Shown piece after piece: positions 1 to 8,650 of a stretch of DNA of 64,000 bases. The stretch is from the NCBI RefSeq assembly GCF_029227915.1, contig NC_079880.1:4032001-4096000 (forward strand). The letters run 5' to 3'. The notes beneath the pieces are model-generated. The model saw only the letters and a list, made by a program, of their open reading frames with translations. It was not told the origin of the DNA and ran no database searches. The stretch comes from Hydractinia symbiolongicarpus. Taxonomy: Eukaryota > Cnidaria > Hydrozoa > Anthoathecata > Hydractiniidae. The translations under genes and the position numbers were made by a program. Every line of letters starts with the position of its first letter. The first letter of the stretch is position 1.

Positions 1-1143
1 TTTTTTAAATTATTTTTTCACCACTAAAACGCATGAGACTTGTAGTTTTCAAAAATGTTTTCATTTTTGATGAGACGCTGAATAAAAGAAGTTTAATCGC
101 CGGCAAACGAAAACCCGCAATTTCCCGTAAATCCCGGGCTTGGCCCGTATAGTCAAAAGTATACAAAGAAAGTACCCAGGAAGTAAACTCATTTCCCGAA
201 CGATTTTTTATATTATTTTTTTACCACTAAACGCATGAGACTTGTAGTTTTCAAAAATATTTTCATATTTGATGGGACGCTGAATAAAAGAAGTTTAATC
301 GCCGGCAAACGAAAACCGCCATTTCCCGTAAACCCCGGACTCGGCCCGTATAGTCAAAAGTATACAAAGAAAGTACCCAGGGAGGAAACTCATTTCCCGA
401 ACGATTTTTTAAATTATTTTTTCACCACCAAAACGCATGAGATTGTAGTTTTCAAATATGTTTTCATTTTTGATGAGACGCTGAATAAAAGAAGCTTAAT
501 CGCCGGCAAACGAAAACCGCCATTTCCCGTAAACCCCGGACTCGGCCCGTATAGTCAAAAGTATACAAAGAAAGTACCCTGTGAGTAAACTCATTTCCAG
601 AACGATTTTTAAAATTATTTTTTCACCACTAAAACGCATAAGACTTGTAGTTTTTAAAAATGTTTTCATTTTTGATGAGACGCTGAATAAAAGAAGTTTA
701 ATCGCCGGCAAACGAAAACCCGCGATTTCTTGTAAATCCCGGCTTTGCCCGTATAGTCAAAAAAGTATACAAAGAAAGTACCCAGGGAGTAAACTCACTT
801 ACCGAACGATTTTTTAAATTATTTTTTCACCACTAAAACACATGAGACTTGTAGTTTTCAAAAATGTTTTCATTTTTGATGAGACGCTGAATAAAAGAAG
901 TTTAATCGCCGGCAAACGAAAACCCGCAATTTCCCGTAAATCCCGGGCTTGGCCCGTATAGTCAAAAGTATACAAAGAAAGTACCCAGGGAGTAAACTCA
1001 TTTCCCGAACGATTTTTTATATTATCTTTTTACCACTAAACGCATGAGACTTGTAGTTTTCAAAAATATTTTCATATTTGATGGGAAGCTGAATAAAAGA
1101 AGTTTAATCGCCGGCAAACGAAAATCCGCGATTTCCCGTAAAT
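1..1143. repeat. Array segment left of the first clear duplication
   Basis: A partial edge monomer (1-200, first three bases missing) is followed by B (201-401), an A-like monomer with CCGCCATTTCCC (402-602), an E monomer, A (807-1009) and part of B. Monomer 402-602 ends CCCTGTGAG/TTCCAGAACG and is followed by a GCATAAG head, as elsewhere. One unit near 750 has CAAAAAAGTATAC, two bases longer than usual. Nothing other than satellite is visible. Confidence 0.85.
807..1009 (+). repeat. Representative monomer, family A (canonical type)
   Basis: A 203 bp monomer taken from CGA-T6 to the next CGA. It carries the commonest states: AAATTATTTTTTCACC head, GCATGAG, TTTTCAAAAATG, GACGCTGAATAAAAG, CCCGGGCTTGGCCCG, GTCAAAAGTATAC, CCCAGGGAG tail and CATTTCCCGAACG end. 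It has CGCAATTTCCC rather than CGCGATTTCCC, and ACACATGAG in place of ACGCATGAG. Family A and its close variants occur along the whole window. A common sub-variant has CCGCCATTTCCC with TAAACCCCGGACTCGG (for example near 2340, 18750, 26245 and 31095) and is one base shorter. Confidence 0.9.
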
Positions 1144-1211
1144 CCCGGACTCGGCCCGTATAGTCAAAAGTATACAAAGAAAGTACCCAGGGAGTAAACT
1201 CATTTCCCGAA
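1010..1211 (+). repeat. Representative monomer, family B (TATATT head)
   Basis: A 202 bp monomer with a linked set of differences from A: TTTTTTATATTATCTTTTTACC head, ACTAAACGC with one A fewer, AAAAATATTTTCATATTTG, GATGGGA, AAAATCCGCGATTTCCC and CCCGGACTCGGCCCG. Several copies also have CAAAATTATAC (for example near 21830, 39845 and 42065). The family recurs from 201 to about 45.9 kb. I see none to the right of that, so it marks the left zone of the array. This copy has GGGAAGCTG in place of GGGACGCTG. Confidence 0.88.
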
Positions 1212-1414
1212 CGATTTTTTAAATTATTTTTTCACCACTAAAACGCATGAGACTTGTAGTTTTCAAATATGTTTTCATTTTTGATGAGACGCTGAAAAAA
1301 AAGCAGTTTAATCGCCGGCAAACGAAAACCTGCGATATCGCTAAATCCCGGACTCGGCCCGTATAGTCAAAAGTATACAAAGAAAGTACCCAGGGAGTAA
1401 ACTCATTTCCAGAA
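1212..1414 (+). repeat. Representative monomer, family F (GATATCGCTAAATCC)
   Basis: A 203 bp monomer marked by TTCAAATATG, an A8 run in GCTGAAAAAAAAGCAG, and CCTGCGATATCGCTAAATCC, where other families have CCCGCGATTTCCCGTAAATCC. The CCTGCGATATC marker occurs near 1329, 2545, 5383, 6802, 8017, 10449, 11868, 13083, 13893 and 15311. It returns near 47453, 48464 and 51300 as GATATCCC with an A7 run. A partial relative lies near 59380. Confidence 0.88.
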
Positions 1415-1617
1415 CGATTTTTTAAATTATTTTTTCACCACTAAAACGCATAAGACTTGTAGTTTTCAAAAATGTTTTCATTTTTGATGAGACGCGGAAT
1501 AAAAGAAGTTTAATCGCCGGCAAACGAAAACCCGCGATTTCCCGTAAATCCTGGACTCAGCCCGTATAGTCAAAAGTATACAAAGAAAGTACCCAGGGAG
1601 TAAACTCATTTCCCAAA
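1415..1617 (+). repeat. Representative monomer, family H (CCTGGACTCAGCCCG)
   Basis: A 203 bp monomer whose GC-rich part reads CCTGGACTCAGCCCG, and which ends CATTTCCCAAACG in place of CCCGAACG. This copy has a GCATAAG head and GACGCGGAATAAAAG. Family H is usually followed directly by a family G monomer. It recurs across the window; a variant CCTGGACTGAGCCCG is found near 39210, 40830, 43050 and 45245. In the right zone it acquires an A8-A9 run, annotated separately. Confidence 0.86.
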
Positions 1618-1820
1618 CGATTTTTTAAATTATTATTTCACCACTAAAACGTATGAGACTTGTAGTTCTCAAGAATGTTTTCATTTTTGATGAGACGCTG
1701 AATAAAAGCAGTATAATCGCCGGCAAACGAAAACCCGCGATTTCCCGTAAATCCCGGGCTTGGCACGTATAGTCGAATGTATACAAAGAAAGTACCCTGT
1801 GAGTAAACTCATTTCCAGAA
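1618..1820 (+). repeat. Representative monomer, family G (TTCTCAAGAATG, GGCACG)
   Basis: A 203 bp monomer with at least five linked differences: TTATTATTTCACC head, GTTCTCAAGAATG, AAAAGCAGTATAATCG, CTTGGCACGTATAGTCGAATG, and a CCCTGTGAG tail followed by CATTTCCAGAACG. The TTCTCAAGAATG marker occurs near 1660, 2885, 21520, 22535, 37508, 43170, 45362 and 46982. It then becomes frequent to the right: 50221, 52247, 53667, 54075, 55494, 58127, 59748, 60763, 62183 and 63198. From about 50.35 kb its tail reads CCTTGTGAG. A possible precursor with only some of the changes lies near 15650 (TTTTCAAGAATG, GCAGTTTAATC, GGCACG). Confidence 0.9.
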
Positions 1821-2359
1821 CGATTTTTTAAATTATTTTTTCACCACTAAAACGCATAAGACTTGTAGTTTTTAAAAATGTTTTCATTTTTGATGAGACG
1901 CTGAATAAAAGAAGTTTAATCGCCGGCAAACGAAAACCCGCAATTTCCCGTAAATCCCGGGCTTGGCCCGTATAGTCAAAAGTATACAAAGAAAGTACCA
2001 AGGAAGTAAACTCATTTCCCGAACGATTTTTTATATTATTTTTTTACCACTAAACGCATGAGACTTGTAGTTTTCAAATATATTTTCATATTTGATGGGA
2101 CGCTGAATAAAAGAAGTTTAATCGCCGGCAAACGAAAATCCGCGATTTCCCGTAAATCCCGGACTCGGCCCGTATAGTCAAAAGTATACAAAGAAAGTAC
2201 CCAGGGAGTAAACTCATTTCCCGAACGATTTTTTAAATTATTTTTTCACCACTAAAACGCATGAGACTTGTAGTTTTCAAAAATGTTTTCATTTTTGATG
2301 AGACGCTGAGTAAAAGAAGCTTAATCGCCGGCAAACGAAAACCGCCATTTCCCGTAAAC

Positions 2360-3575
2360 CCCGGACTCGGCCCGTATAGTCAAAAGTATACAAAGAAAGT
2401 ACCCAGGGAGTAAACTCATTTCCCGAACGATTTTTTAAATTATTTTTTCACCACTAAAACGCATGAGACTTGTAGTTTTCAAATATGTTTTCATTTTTGA
2501 TGAGACGCTGAAAAAAAAGCAGTTTAATCGCCGGCAAACGAAAACCTGCGATATCGCTAAATCCCGGACTCGGCCCGTATAGTCAAAAGTATACAAAGAA
2601 AGTACCCAGGGAGTAAACTCATTTCCAGAACGATTTTTTAAATTATTTTTTCACCACTAAAACGCATAAGACTTGTAGTTTTCAAAAATGTTTTCATTTT
2701 TGATGAGACGCGGAATAAAAGAAGTTTAATCGCCGGCAAACGAAAACCCGCGATTTCCCGTAAATCCTGGACTCAGCCCGTATAGTCAAAAGTATACAAA
2801 GAAAGTACCCAGGGAGTAAACTCATTTTCCAAACGATTTTTTAAATTATTATTTCACCACTAAAACGCATGAGACTTGTAGTTCTCAAGAATGTTTTCAT
2901 TTTTGATGAGACGCTGAATAAAAGCAGTATAATCGCCGGCAAACGAAAACCCGCGATTTCCCGTAAATCCCGGGCTTGGCACGTATAGTCGAATGTATAC
3001 AAAGAAAGTACCCTGTGAGTAAACTCATTTCCAGAACGATTTTTTAAATTATTTTTTCACCACTAAAACGCATAAGACTTGTAGTTTTTAAAAATGTTTT
3101 CATTTTTGATGAGACGCTGAATAAAAGAAGTTTAATCGCCGGCAAACGAAAACCCGCAATTTCCCGTAAATCCCGGGCTTGGCCCGTATAGTCAAAAGTA
3201 TACAAAGAAAGTACCAAGGGAGTAAACTCATTTCCCGAACGATTTTTTATATTATTTTTTTACCACTAAACGCATGAGACTTGTAGTTTTTAAATATATT
3301 TTCATATTTGATGGGACGCTGAATAAAAGAAGTTTAATCGCCGGCAAACGAAAATCCGCGATTTCCCGTAAATCCCGGACTCGGCCCGTATAGTCAAAAG
3401 TATACAAAGAAAGTACCCAGGGAGTAAACTCATTTCCCGAACGATTTTTTAAATTATTTTTTCACCACTAAAACGCATGAGACTTGTAGTTTTCAAAAAT
3501 GTTTTCATTTTTGATGAGACGCTGAGTAAAAGAAGCTTAATCGCCGGCAAATGAAAACCGCCATTTCCCGTAAAC
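2360..3575 (+). repeat. 6-monomer duplication (1216 bp), copy 2
   Basis: This is the tandem partner of 1144-2359. The marker GCTGAGTAAAAGAAGC appears at 2305 just before it and again at 3521 at its end, as expected of a tandem duplication. Visible differences include TTCTCAAATA/TTTTTAAATA-type changes near 3290, CATTTTCC near 2825 for CATTTCCC, and AAATGAAAACC near 3550 for AAACGAAAACC. Confidence 0.85.
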
Positions 3576-4252
3576 CCCGGACTCGGCCCGTATAGTCAAA
3601 AGTATACAAAGAAAGTACCCTGTGAGTAAACTCATTTCCAGAACGATTTTTTAAATTATTTTTTCACCACTAAAACGCATAAGACTTGTAGTTTTTAAAA
3701 ATGTTTTCATTTTTGATGAGACGCTGAATAAAAGAAGTTTAATCGCCGGGAAACGAAAACCCGCGATTTCCCGTAAATCCCGGCTTTGCCCGTATAGTCA
3801 AAAAAGTATACAAAGAAAGTACCCAGGGAGTAAACTCACTTACTGAACGATTTTTTAAATTATTTTTTCACCACTAAAACGCATGAGACTTGTAGTTTTC
3901 AAAAATGTTTTCATTTTTGATGAGACGCTGAATAAAAGAAGTTTAATCGCCGGCAAACGAAAACCCGCAATTTCCCGTAAATCCCGGGCTTGGCCCGTAT
4001 AGTCAAAAGTATACAAAGAAAGTACCCAGGGAGTAAACTCATTTCCTGAACGATTTTTTATATTATCTTTTTACCACTAAACGCATGAGACTTGTAGTTT
4101 TCAAAAATATTTTCATATTTGATGGGACGCTGAATAAAAGAAGTTTAATCGCCGGCAAACGAAAATCCGCGATCTCCCGTAAATCCCGAACTCGGCCCGT
4201 ATAGTCAAAAGTATACAAAGAAAGTACCCAGGGAGTAAACTCATTTCCCGAA

Positions 4253-4454
4253 CGATTTTTTAAATTATTTTTTCACCACTAAAACGCATGAGATTTGTAG
4301 TTTTCAAAAATGTTTTCATTTTTGATGAGAAGCTTAATGAAAGAGGTTTAATCACCGGCAAATGAAATCCCGCGTTTTCCCGTAAATCCGGGGCTTGGCC
4401 CGTATAGTCGAATGTATACAAAGAAAGTACCCAGGGAGTAAACTCATTTCCCGA
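4253..4454 (+). repeat. Representative monomer, family C (AAGCTTAATGAAAG)
   Basis: A 202 bp monomer with GATGAGAAGCTTAATGAAAG, which creates a HindIII site, then GAGGTTTAATC, GAAATCCCGCGTTTTCCCG, AAATCCGGGGCTTGGCCCG and GTCGAATGTATAC. The marker recurs near 4340, 5750, 9405, 10815, 20133, 21953, 22968, 24185, 25608, 38547, 39962, 40568, 41580, 42186, 42388, 43970, 44577 and 46200. I find none in 26-38 kb or after 46.2 kb. It is often followed by a family D monomer. Confidence 0.88.
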
Positions 4455-4658
4455 ACGATTTTTTAAATTTTTTTTTCACCACTAAAACGCATGAGACTTG
4501 TAGTTTTCAAAAATGTTTTCATTTTTGATGAGACGCTTAATGAAAGAGGTTTAATCGCCGGAAAACGAAAACCCGCGATTTCCCGTAAATCCCAGGCTTG
4601 GCCCGTATAGTCGAATGTATACAAAGAAAGTACCCTGTGAGTAAACTCATTTCCAGAA
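4455..4658 (+). repeat. Representative monomer, family D (GACGCTTAATGAAAGAGG)
   Basis: A 204 bp monomer with AAATTTTTTTTTCACC in the head, GACGCTTAATGAAAGAGG, CGCCGGAAAACG (GCCGGA for GCCGGC), GTCGAATGTATAC, and the CCCTGTGAG tail followed by TTCCAGAACG. It shares TTAATGAAAGAGG with family C but lacks the AAGCTT change and the GTTTTCCCG block. It usually sits between a C and an E monomer. Confidence 0.85.
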
Positions 4659-4860
4659 CGATTTTTTAAATTATTTTTTCACCACTAAAACGCATAAGAC
4701 TTGTAGTTTTTAAAAATGTTTTCATTTTTGATGAGACGCTGAATAAAAGAAGTTTAATCGCCAGCAAACGAAAACCCGCGATTTCCCGTAAATCCCGGCT
4801 TGGCCCGTATAGTCAAAAGTATACAAAGAAAGTACCCAGGGAGTAAACTCATTTCCCGAA
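4659..4860 (+). repeat. Representative monomer, family E (GCATAAG, TTTTTAAAAATG)
   Basis: A 202 bp monomer with GCATAAGACTTGTAGTTTTT and TTTAAAAATG in place of TTTCAAAAATG, and CCCGGCTTGGCCCG with one G fewer than A. This head nearly always follows a monomer that ends TTCCAGAACG. This copy also has GCCAGCAAACG, which breaks the usual GCCGGC palindrome. Family E is one of the most frequent types along the whole window. Confidence 0.86.
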
Positions 4861-5657
4861 CGATTTTTTAAATTATTTTTTCACCACTAAAACGCATGAG
4901 ACTTGTAGTTTCCAAAAATGTTTTCATTTTTGATGAGACGCGGAATAAAAGAAGTTTAATCGCCGGCAAACGAAAACCCGCGATTTCCCGTAAATCCCGG
5001 GCTTGGCACGTATAGTCGAATGTATACAAAGAAAGTACCCTGTGAGTAAACTCATTTCCAGAACGATTTTTTAAATTATTTTTTCACCACTAAAACGCAT
5101 AAGACCTGTAGTTTTTAAAAATGTTTTCATTTTTGATGAGACGCTGAATAAAAGAAGTTTAATCGCCGGCAAACGAAAATCCGCGATTTCCCGTAAATCC
5201 CGGCTTGGCCCGTATAGTCAAAAGTATACAAAGAAAGTACCCAGGGAGTAAACTCATTTCCCGAACGATTTTTTAAATTATTTTTTCACCACTAAAACGC
5301 ATGAGACTTGTAGTTTTCAAATATGTTTTCATTTTTGATGAGACGCTGAAAAAAAAGCAGTTTAATCGCCGGCAAACGAAAACCTGCGATATCGCTAAAT
5401 CCCGGACTCAGACCGTATAGTCAAAAGTATACAAAGAAAGTACCCAGGGAGTAAACTCATTTCCAGAACGATTTTTTAAATTATTTTTTCACCACTAAAA
5501 CGCATAAGACTTGTAGTTTTTAAAAATGTTTTTATTTTTGATGAGACGCTGAATAAAAGAAGTTTAATCGCCGGCAAACGAAAACCCGCGAATTCCCGTA
5601 AATCCCGGGCTTGGCCCGTATAGTCAAAAGTATGCAAAGAAAGTACCCAGGGAGTAC

Positions 5658-7076
5658 ACTCATTTCCCGAACGATTTTTTAAATTATTTTTTCACCACTA
5701 AAACGCATGAGATTTGTAGTTTTCAAAAATGTTTTCATTTTTGATGAGAAGCTTAATGAAAGAGGTTTAATCACCGGCAAACGAAATCCCGCGTTTTCCC
5801 GTAAATCCGGGGCTTGGCCCGTATAGTCGAATGTATACAAAGAAAGTACCCAGGGAGTAAACTCATTTCCCGAACGATTTTTTAAATTTTTTTTTCACCA
5901 CTAAAACGCATGAGACTTGTAGTTTTTAAAAATGTTTTCATTTTTGATGAGACGCTTAATGAAAGAGGTTTAATCGCCGGAAAACGAAAACCCGCGATTT
6001 CCCGTAAATCCCAGGCTTGGCCCGTATAGTCGAATGTATACAAAGAAAGTACCCTGTGAGTAAACTCATTTCCAGAACGATTTTTTAAATTATTTTTTCA
6101 CCACTAAAACGCATAAGACTTGTAGTTTTTAAAAATGTTTTCATTTTTGATGAGACGCTGAATAAAAGAAGTTTAATCGCCAGCAAACGAAAACCCGCGA
6201 TTTCCCGTAAATCCCGGCTTGGCCCGTATAGTCAAAAGTATACAAAGAAAGTACCCAGGGAGTAAACTCATTTCCCGAACGATTTTTTAAATTATTTTTT
6301 CACCACTAAAACGCATGAGACTTGTAGTTTCCAAAAATGTTTTCATTTTTGATGAGACGCGGAATAAAAGAAGTTTAATCGCCGGCAAACGAAAACCCGC
6401 GATTTCCCGTAAATCCCGGGCTTGGCACGTATAGTCGAATGTATACAAAGAAAGTACCCTGTGAGTAAACTCATTTCCAGAACGATTTTTTAAATTATTT
6501 TTTCACCACTAAAACACATAAGACCTGTAGTTTTTAAAAATGTTTTCATTTTTGATGAGACGCTGAATAAAAGAAGTTTAATCGCCGGCAAACGAAAATC
6601 CGCGATTTCCCGTAAATCCCGGCTTGGCCCGTATAGTCAAAAGTATACAAAGAAAGTACCCAGGGAGTAAACTCATTTCCCGAACGATTTTTTAAATTAT
6701 TTTTTCACCACTAAAACGCATGAGACTTGTAGTTTTCAAATATGTTTTCATTTTTGATGAGACGCTGAAAAAAAAGCAGTTTAATCGCCGGCAAACGAAA
6801 ACCTGCGATATCGCTAAATCCCGGACTCAGCCCGTATAGTCAAAAGTATACAAAGAAAGTACCCAGGGAGTAAACTCATTTCCAGAACGATTTTTTAAAT
6901 TATTTTTTCACCACTAAAACGCATAAGACTTGTAGTTTTTAAAAATGTTTTTATTTTTGATGAGACGCTGAATAAAAGAAGTTTAATCGCCGGCAAACGA
7001 AAACCCGCGAATTCCCGTAAATCCCGGGCTTGGCCCGTATAGTCAAAAGTATGCAAAGAAAGTACCCAGGGAGTAC
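5658..7076 (+). repeat. Nested 7-monomer duplication (1419 bp), copy 2
   Basis: This is the tandem partner of 4239-5657. It ends at the next GAGTACACTC, at 7071-7080. Differences from copy 1 include TTTTTAAAAATG near 5925 for TTTTCAAAAATG, ACACATAAG near 6513 for ACGCATAAG, and ACTCAGCCCG near 6825 for ACTCAGACCG. Its last 882 bp (6195-7076) also form the first part of the 1215 bp duplication below. Confidence 0.85.
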
Positions 7077-7409
7077 ACTCATTTCCCGAACGATTTTTTA
7101 AATTATTTTTTCACCACTAAAACGCATGAGACTTGTAGTTTTTAAAAATGTTTTCATTTTTGATGAGACGCTGAATAAAAGTAGTTTAATCGCCGGCAAA
7201 CGAAAACCCGCGATTTCCCGTAAATCCCGGCTTCGCCCGAACAGTCAAAAGTATACAAAGAAAGTACCCAGGGAGTAAACTTATTTCCCGAACGATTTTT
7301 TAAATTATTTTTTCACCACTAAAACGCATGAGACTTGTAGTTTTCAAAAATGTTTTCATTTTTGATGAGACGCTGAATAAAAGAAGTTTAATCGCCGGCA
7401 AACGAAAAT
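6195..7409 (+). repeat. Nested 6-monomer duplication (1215 bp), copy 1
   Basis: Markers recur 1215 bp downstream: TAGTTTCC at 6328/7543, CCTGCGATATC at 6802/8017, and GGCTTCGCCCGAACAG at 7231/8446. The left edge is AAAACCCGCG (6194 C) against AAAATCCGCG (7409 T). It overlaps the second copy of the 7-mer. Confidence 0.85.
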
Positions 7410-8624
7410 CCGCGATTTCCCGTAAATCCCGGCTTGGCCCGTATAGTCAAAAGTATACAAAGAAAGTACCCAGGGAGTAAACTCATTTCCCGAACGATTT
7501 TTTAAATTATTTTTTCACCACTAAAACGCATGAGACTTGTAGTTTCCAAAAATGTTTTCATTTTTGATGAGACGCGGAATAAAAGAAGTTTAATCGCCGG
7601 CAAACGAAAACCCGCGATTTCCCGTAAATCCCGGGCTTGGCACGTATAGTCGAATGTATACAAAGAAAGTACCCTGTGAGTAAACTCATTTCCAGAACGA
7701 TTTTTTAAATTATTTTTTCACCACTAAAACGCATAAGACCTGTAGTTTTTAAAAATGTTTTCATTTTTGATGAGACGCTGAATAAAAGAAGTTTAATCGC
7801 CGGCAAACGAAAATCCGCGATTTCCCGTAAATCCCGGCTTGGCCCGTATAGTCAAAAGTATACAAAGAAAGTACCCAGGGAGTAAACTCATTTCCTGAAC
7901 GATTTTTTAAATTATTTTTTCACCACTAAAACGCATGAGACTTGTAGTTTTCAAATATGTTTTCATTTTTGATGAGACGCTGAAAAAAAAGCAGTTTAAT
8001 CGCCGGCAAACGAAAACCTGCGATATCGCTAAATCCCGGACTCAGCCCGTATAGTCAAAAGTATACAAAGAAAGTACCCAGGGAGTAAACTCATTTCCAG
8101 AACGATTTTTTAAATTATTTTTTCACCACTAAAACGCATAAGACTTGTAGTTTTTAAAAATGTTTTTATTTTTGATGAGACGCTGAATAAAAGAAGTTTA
8201 ATCGCCGGCAAACGAAAACCCGCGAATTCCCGTAAATCCCGGGCTTGGCCCGTATAGTCAAAAGTATGCAAAGAAAGTACCCAGGGAGTACACTCATTTC
8301 CCGAACGATTTTTTAAATTATTTTTTCACCACTAAAACGCATGAGACTTGTAGTTTTTAAAAATGTTTTCATTTTTGATGAGACGCTGAATAAAAGTAGT
8401 TTAATCGCCGGCAAACGAAAACCCGCGATTTCCCGTAAATCCCGGCTTCGCCCGAACAGTCAAAAGTATACAAAGAAAGTACCCAGGGAGTAAACTTATT
8501 TCCCGAACGATTTTTTAAATTATTTTTTCACCACTAAAACGCATGAGACTTGTAGTTTTCAAAAATGTTTTCATTTTTGATGAGACGCTGAATAAAAGAA
8601 GTTTAATCGCCGGCAAACGAAAAT
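7410..8624 (+). repeat. Nested 6-monomer duplication (1215 bp), copy 2
   Basis: This is the tandem partner of 6195-7409. It differs at ACGCATAAG near 7728 (copy 1 ACACATAAG) and at TTTCCTGAACG near 7896 (copy 1 TTTCCCGAACG). Both differences are repeated in the second 5066 bp unit (near 11579 and 12960), so they predate the 25-mer duplication. Confidence 0.85.
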
Positions 8625-8650
8625 CCGCGATTTCCCGTAAATCCCGGCTT

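Larger units (their letters stand above)
1144..2359 (+). repeat. 6-monomer duplication (1216 bp), copy 1
   Basis: Markers in this segment recur 1216 bp downstream (1215 bp for the last B copy). The CCTGCGATATC marker is at 1329 and 2545, AGCAGTAT at 1707 and 2923, and AAATATATTTTCATA at 2077 and 3292. Monomer order is B tail, F, H, G, E/A, B, A. The left breakpoint lies in the CCCGGACTCGG stretch: upstream of it the copies differ (GATTTCCCGTAAATCC against CCATTTCCCGTAAACC). Confidence 0.85.
4239..5657 (+). repeat. Nested 7-monomer duplication (1419 bp), copy 1
   Basis: This segment of order C-D-E-A(TTTCC, GACGCGG)-E-F-E recurs 1419 bp downstream. AGATTTG is at 4291/5710, TAGTTTCCAAAAATG near 4906/6325, and CCTGCGATATC at 5383/6802. 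The left edge is set by GAGTAAACTC (4238 A) against GAGTACACTC (5657 C). Copy 1 has CAAATGAAATCC near 4366 where copy 2 has CAAACGAAATCC. Confidence 0.85.
3585..8650 (+). repeat. 25-monomer duplication (5066 bp), copy 1
   Basis: All markers here recur exactly 5066 bp later: GCCGGGAAACG at 3746/8812, CCTGCGATATC at 5383/10449, 6802/11868 and 8017/13083, and GGACTCAGACCG near 5406/10472. The left junction is at GGCCCGTATAG: upstream, the copies read ACTC and CTTG. The segment itself contains two older duplications, a 1419 bp 7-mer and a 1215 bp 6-mer, annotated below. EcoRI-site monomers (CGAATTCCCG) lie near 5590, 7010 and 8223. Confidence 0.93.

Noticed and set aside
235-588. Open frame of 117 codons on the plus strand
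   Set aside because: It is the satellite read through almost two monomers with one-base length changes. The same peptide segments recur in other frames and strands across the array, and there is no conserved start context or domain.
1705-1720. TATAAT (bacterial -10-like) in AAAAGCAGTATAATCG of family G
   Set aside because: There is no -35 partner and no gene downstream, and the array is eukaryotic in character. It is one lineage-specific substitution in AT-rich DNA.
4399-4420. tRNA/SINE box B resemblance around GTCGAATG
   Set aside because: Only TCGAA matches. The flanking required bases of box B and any box A at the right distance are missing.
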